A stretch of DNA of 6,689 nt from Candidatus Woesearchaeota archaeon (GTDB taxonomy: Archaea; Nanobdellota; Nanobdellia; Woesearchaeales; UBA525): assembly GCA_018221165.1 (NCBI GenBank), contig JAAOYD010000069.1, positions 1 through 6,689 of the forward strand, written 5' to 3'. Positions 5,700 to 6,689 of the stretch are shown here, piece by piece; positions within the stretch are counted from its first letter, which is position 1; every line of letters starts with the position of its first letter. The notes below the pieces were generated by a model, which saw only the letters and a list, made by a program, of their open reading frames with translations, had not been told where the DNA came from and searched no databases. Made by a program: the position numbers and the translations under genes.

Positions 5700-5857
5700 G
5701 GGGCGTCCGCCCGACCAAAAAGTATGCTACCTTGGGAACAAAGCTGAGTGCGAGCATGAGCTTGCTCATAATCGCGAGCACTCAGTAAAACCCTGCAAAC
5801 AGCAGGACAAGAGCCCGTAGCATACCACCACAAGGGTAAAGCATAAAAGGGCGCCCC
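5700..5857 (+). ncRNA. Candidate structured RNA (nested stems), unassigned
   Basis: This stretch between genes holds four nested or serial stems. An outer stem pairs 5700-5708 with 5849-5857 (9 bp, one G-U). A second stem pairs GTATGCTAC (5722-5730) with GTAGCATAC (5817-5825), extended by GGG 5734-5736 with CCC 5814-5816. A hairpin pairs CTGAGTGC (5744-5751) with GCACTCAG (5778-5785), continues through a possible tandem G-A mismatch, and is capped by ATGAG/CTCAT around CTTG. A short hairpin pairs CCTGC (5792-5796) with GCAGG (5802-5806). Together they form a three-way junction on a long stalk. No clear TATA box precedes it on either strand, so it may be part of the paralogue B transcript. The strand is not certain. 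The outer stem overlaps the TATA box of the next gene. It does not match tRNA, 5S or SRP RNA, and the RNase P conserved segments are not seen. Confidence 0.4.
5842..5849 (+). promoter_or_regulatory. TATA-like element of the small zinc protein gene
   Basis: CATAAAAG is centred about 27 nt upstream of the ATG at 5873, and no Shine-Dalgarno sequence is present. This fits a leaderless start. Confidence 0.5.
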
Positions 5858-5872
5858 AACCCACTTCTCATC

Positions 5873-6028
5873 ATGGTGAAATGCGATGTCTGCAAAGAGA
5901 AGCTCCAGTCCACGTTCTTGAACAAGCAGCTCGGCACAGTCATCAAGGACTCCAAAGGCAAGAAACACTGGGTCTGTCAAGCATGTCAGAAGGGCAAATC
6001 AAAAGAAGAGTTGCTGAAGAAGGTCTAG
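5873..6028 (+). CDS. Small double-CxxC zinc-ribbon-like protein
   Basis: A 51-residue protein has two CxxC pairs, C4-DV-C7 and C35-QA-C38, spaced as in a single zinc ribbon. The intervening residues STFLNKQLGT and KDSKGKKHWVC match, from memory, a widespread archaeal family of tiny proteins (pattern CDVC...STFLNK.LGT..KD.KGKKH.VC..C). The C-terminus KSKEELLKKV is a short charged helix. The family has no firmly established function; a role in nucleic-acid or ribosome-associated binding is only a guess. The start at 5873 is set by the TATA spacing; codon 2 is GTG in the same frame. Its TAG overlaps the convergent gene's TAG by 4 bp in the palindrome CTAG. Confidence 0.8.
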   Translation: MVKCDVCKEKLQSTFLNKQLGTVIKDSKGKKHWVCQACQKGKSKEELLKKV

Positions 6029-6441
6029 CTGTTAGCAGCAAGTCTTGCTTCATAACCTTTACTTCGATTTCTTAATCTCACGAGGTGGCCGCCGCTCGGT
6101 GGAGAACAATGATCTGACACATCCTGCAATGCCTTGTTGAGAAATCTAAGAGCAACTCGTTCATAGTATCGTTGATTTGTCTCTGATAGTTCTTTCCCAT
6201 TTTTACTAAGTTCATGCTTTTTCCAATATTCTTTCGCTATTGGTGTGAAAAGAGAAGCAACTTCATCAGCACTTGAGAAATAGGGAAGGTGCGTACGTTC
6301 ACCCTCTAAGAGCAAGACTTCATACCCTGCACTTGATGCACGCATAATAAGGCCGTATTGAGGTGGAATACCTCTTGGATGGGGAAAGCGAATAATACTC
6401 CTCAGAGGAACATACTCTCCACCATTACAAGCTCGTCGCAT
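6025..6441 (-). CDS. Hypothetical protein, unrecognised
   Basis: The chosen product is 138 residues, MRRACNGGEYVPLRSIIRF at the start and a basic tail RLRNRSKGYEARLAANS. It is soluble by inspection, with no membrane segment or signal peptide. The first half (about 9-55) looks beta-rich (EYVPLRSII, YGLIMRASSAGYEVLLLEGER). The second half has two amphipathic helices (about 58-76 and 83-108). I do not recognise a family or catalytic motif. A GTG at 6489 would extend it by 16 residues, but the AT-rich TATA block at 6464-6471 lies within that extension and is centred 26.5 nt upstream of the ATG at 6441. The ATG is therefore preferred. Codon choice is less biased to C-ending codons than in its neighbours, which may point to a different origin. 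It shares its promoter region with the tRNA gene. Confidence 0.6.
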   Translation of the reverse strand: MRRACNGGEYVPLRSIIRFPHPRGIPPQYGLIMRASSAGYEVLLLEGERTHLPYFSSADEVASLFTPIAKEYWKKHELSKNGKELSETNQRYYERVALRFLNKALQDVSDHCSPPSGGHLVRLRNRSKGYEARLAANS

Positions 6442-6461
6442 AAGCTCGGAAAACAGCAAAG

Positions 6462-6471
6462 CATAAAAAAG
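6462..6471. promoter_or_regulatory. Shared AT block serving both tRNA-Thr and the divergent gene
   Basis: The plus strand reads CATAAAAAAG and the minus strand CTTTTTTATG. On the minus strand it sits 26.5 nt before the ATG at 6441. On the plus strand it predicts a transcript starting near 6492, just before the tRNA 5' end at 6496. No other AT-rich element lies in the 54-bp gap. Confidence 0.5.
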
Positions 6472-6495
6472 CCTTTCGGTCCCGAGCACCGTATC

Positions 6496-6611
6496 GCCTC
6501 TGTAGCTCAGCGGTAGAGCGGCTGCCTCGTATCCTCATGGCCGAGTCCATTCGGGACTCCGACTGTGTCGGAGTAAGCAGCAGGCCGGGGGTTCAAATCC
6601 CTCCGGAGGCT
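6496..6611 (+). tRNA. tRNA-Thr(CGU) with a 44-nt intron at 37/38
   Basis: All arms can be drawn. Acceptor: 6496-6502 GCCTCTG with 6604-6610 CGGAGGC (one G-U). D stem: GCTC 6505-6508 with GAGC 6516-6519, loop AGCGGTA. Anticodon stem: GCTGC 6521-6525 with GCAGC 6577-6581. T stem: GGGGG 6587-6591 with CCCTC 6599-6603, loop TTCAAAT. The variable loop is AGGCC. The spliced anticodon loop reads CTCGTAA, anticodon CGT at 6528-6530, which decodes ACG threonine. Base 73 is T at 6611, the usual archaeal Thr discriminator. CCA is not encoded. The intron is placed at 6532-6575. The 3' side shows a 3-nt TAA bulge below GAG pairing with C32-T33-C34, the 3' half of a bulge-helix-bulge site for the splicing endonuclease; the central helix has only three good pairs, so the motif is relaxed. 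Confidence 0.9.
6532..6575 (+). other. tRNA intron
   Basis: This 44-nt insert separates bases 37 and 38 of the tRNA. It contains two competing hairpins: GAGTCC (6543-6548) with GGACTC (6554-6559), and CTCCGAC with GTCGGAG near its 3' end. GTA occurs at both exon-intron borders, so the spliced loop sequence is the same for several possible cut positions. Confidence 0.75.
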
Positions 6612-6612
6612 T
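6601..6612 (+). repeat. Direct repeat copy 1 (tRNA 3' end)
   Basis: CTCCGGAGGCTT covers the last T-stem and acceptor bases of tRNA-Thr and recurs exactly at 6665-6676. A third, shorter GGAGGC lies at 6639-6644. A duplicated tRNA 3' end is the usual mark of an integration site, though the spacing here is only 64 bp. Confidence 0.6.
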
Positions 6613-6635
6613 GCTGAAGCGTAGCGAAAGCAAGC
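6609..6635 (+). repeat. Hairpin immediately downstream of tRNA
   Basis: GCTTGCT (6609-6615) and AGCAAGC (6629-6635) are perfectly complementary over 7 bp, with a 13-base loop. The stem uses the last two acceptor bases of the tRNA, so it may form in the primary transcript and affect 3' end processing, or simply be part of a dispersed repeat. Confidence 0.45.
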
Positions 6636-6664
6636 CGAGGAGGCACCGAATGAAGTGAGGATGT

Positions 6665-6676
6665 CTCCGGAGGCTT
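6665..6676 (+). repeat. Direct repeat copy 2 of the tRNA 3' end
   Basis: This is an exact 12-bp copy of 6601-6612. Nothing further tRNA-like precedes it, so it is not a second tRNA gene. The last 13 bases of the window hold no recognisable feature. Confidence 0.6.
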
Positions 6677-6689
6677 AGAATTCTTACTA

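Noticed and set aside
5446..5781. Minus-strand frame opposite paralogue B
   Set aside because: Synonymous-biased differences between paralogues A and B support the plus-strand reading, and the minus frame has no promoter.
5700..5857. RNase P, SRP, 5S rRNA or H/ACA identity for the structured region
   Set aside because: I looked for the conserved GGAAAGUCC-like and ACAGAA-like RNase P segments, 5S loop sequences, the SRP domain IV pattern and correctly placed ACA boxes, and found none convincing.
5681..5980. 99-residue minus-strand frame across the structured region and zinc-ribbon gene
   Set aside because: It runs against a gene with two clear CxxC pairs and through complementary stems; it has no promoter and its Cys/Trp/Leu mix looks like a chance frame.
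6442..6489. GTG start at 6489 extending the hypothetical protein by 16 residues
   Set aside because: The extension covers the only TATA-like block in the gap and would leave almost no space for a promoter before the tRNA gene.
6601..6676. CRISPR-like array from the repeated GGAGGC units
   Set aside because: Units are only 6-12 bp, the spacing is irregular (34 and 30 bp) and the first copy is part of a tRNA.

Overview
The window is a compact archaeal chromosome segment. The archaeal assignment rests on an Nre-type repair protein, NucS/EndoMS, an archaeal-style Lrp duplication, a tRNA-Thr interrupted at position 37/38, and TATA boxes that mostly lie about 26-27 nt upstream of the start codon, which implies leaderless mRNAs. 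A Cys-rich, calcium-loop-like lipoprotein and a lytic-transglycosylase fragment suggest a DPANN lineage such as Woesearchaeota or a relative. That placement is an inference from gene content; no rRNA or other marker gene is present to test it.

Layout. 1-192 is the 3' end of an SLT-family lytic transglycosylase. 224-1447 (+) is an Nre DNA-repair protein with a zinc-finger-like N-terminus and a C-terminal PCNA-binding motif. 1444-2160 (-) is a Cys-rich lipoprotein. 2260-2997 (+) is the mismatch endonuclease NucS. 2994-3542 (-) is a four-helix membrane protein with an Ada-like zinc tail. 3660-4247 (+) is an M50 site-2-type protease. 4252-5235 (-) is a double Lrp/AsnC regulator. 5330-5473 and 5548-5691 (+) are two tiny paralogous acidic proteins of unknown function. 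5692-5857 is an intergenic stretch with nested complementary stems, a candidate structured RNA. 5873-6028 (+) is a small double-CxxC zinc protein. 6025-6441 (-) is an unrecognised protein. 6496-6611 (+) is tRNA-Thr(CGU) with a 44-nt intron. The last 78 bases hold a hairpin and a repeat of the tRNA 3' end.

Organisation. The genes alternate in convergent and divergent pairs rather than forming operons. Three convergent pairs overlap by exactly 4 bp at their stop codons (CTAG, CTAA, CTAG) and a fourth is separated by 4 bp. Each divergent gap carries two outward-facing TATA boxes, and the last gap seems to use one AT-rich block for both directions. Two genome-maintenance genes (nre and nucS) lie close together and both end in PCNA-interacting-peptide-like tails. 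The most novel parts are the two small paralogues beside the Lrp gene and the structured region downstream of them.
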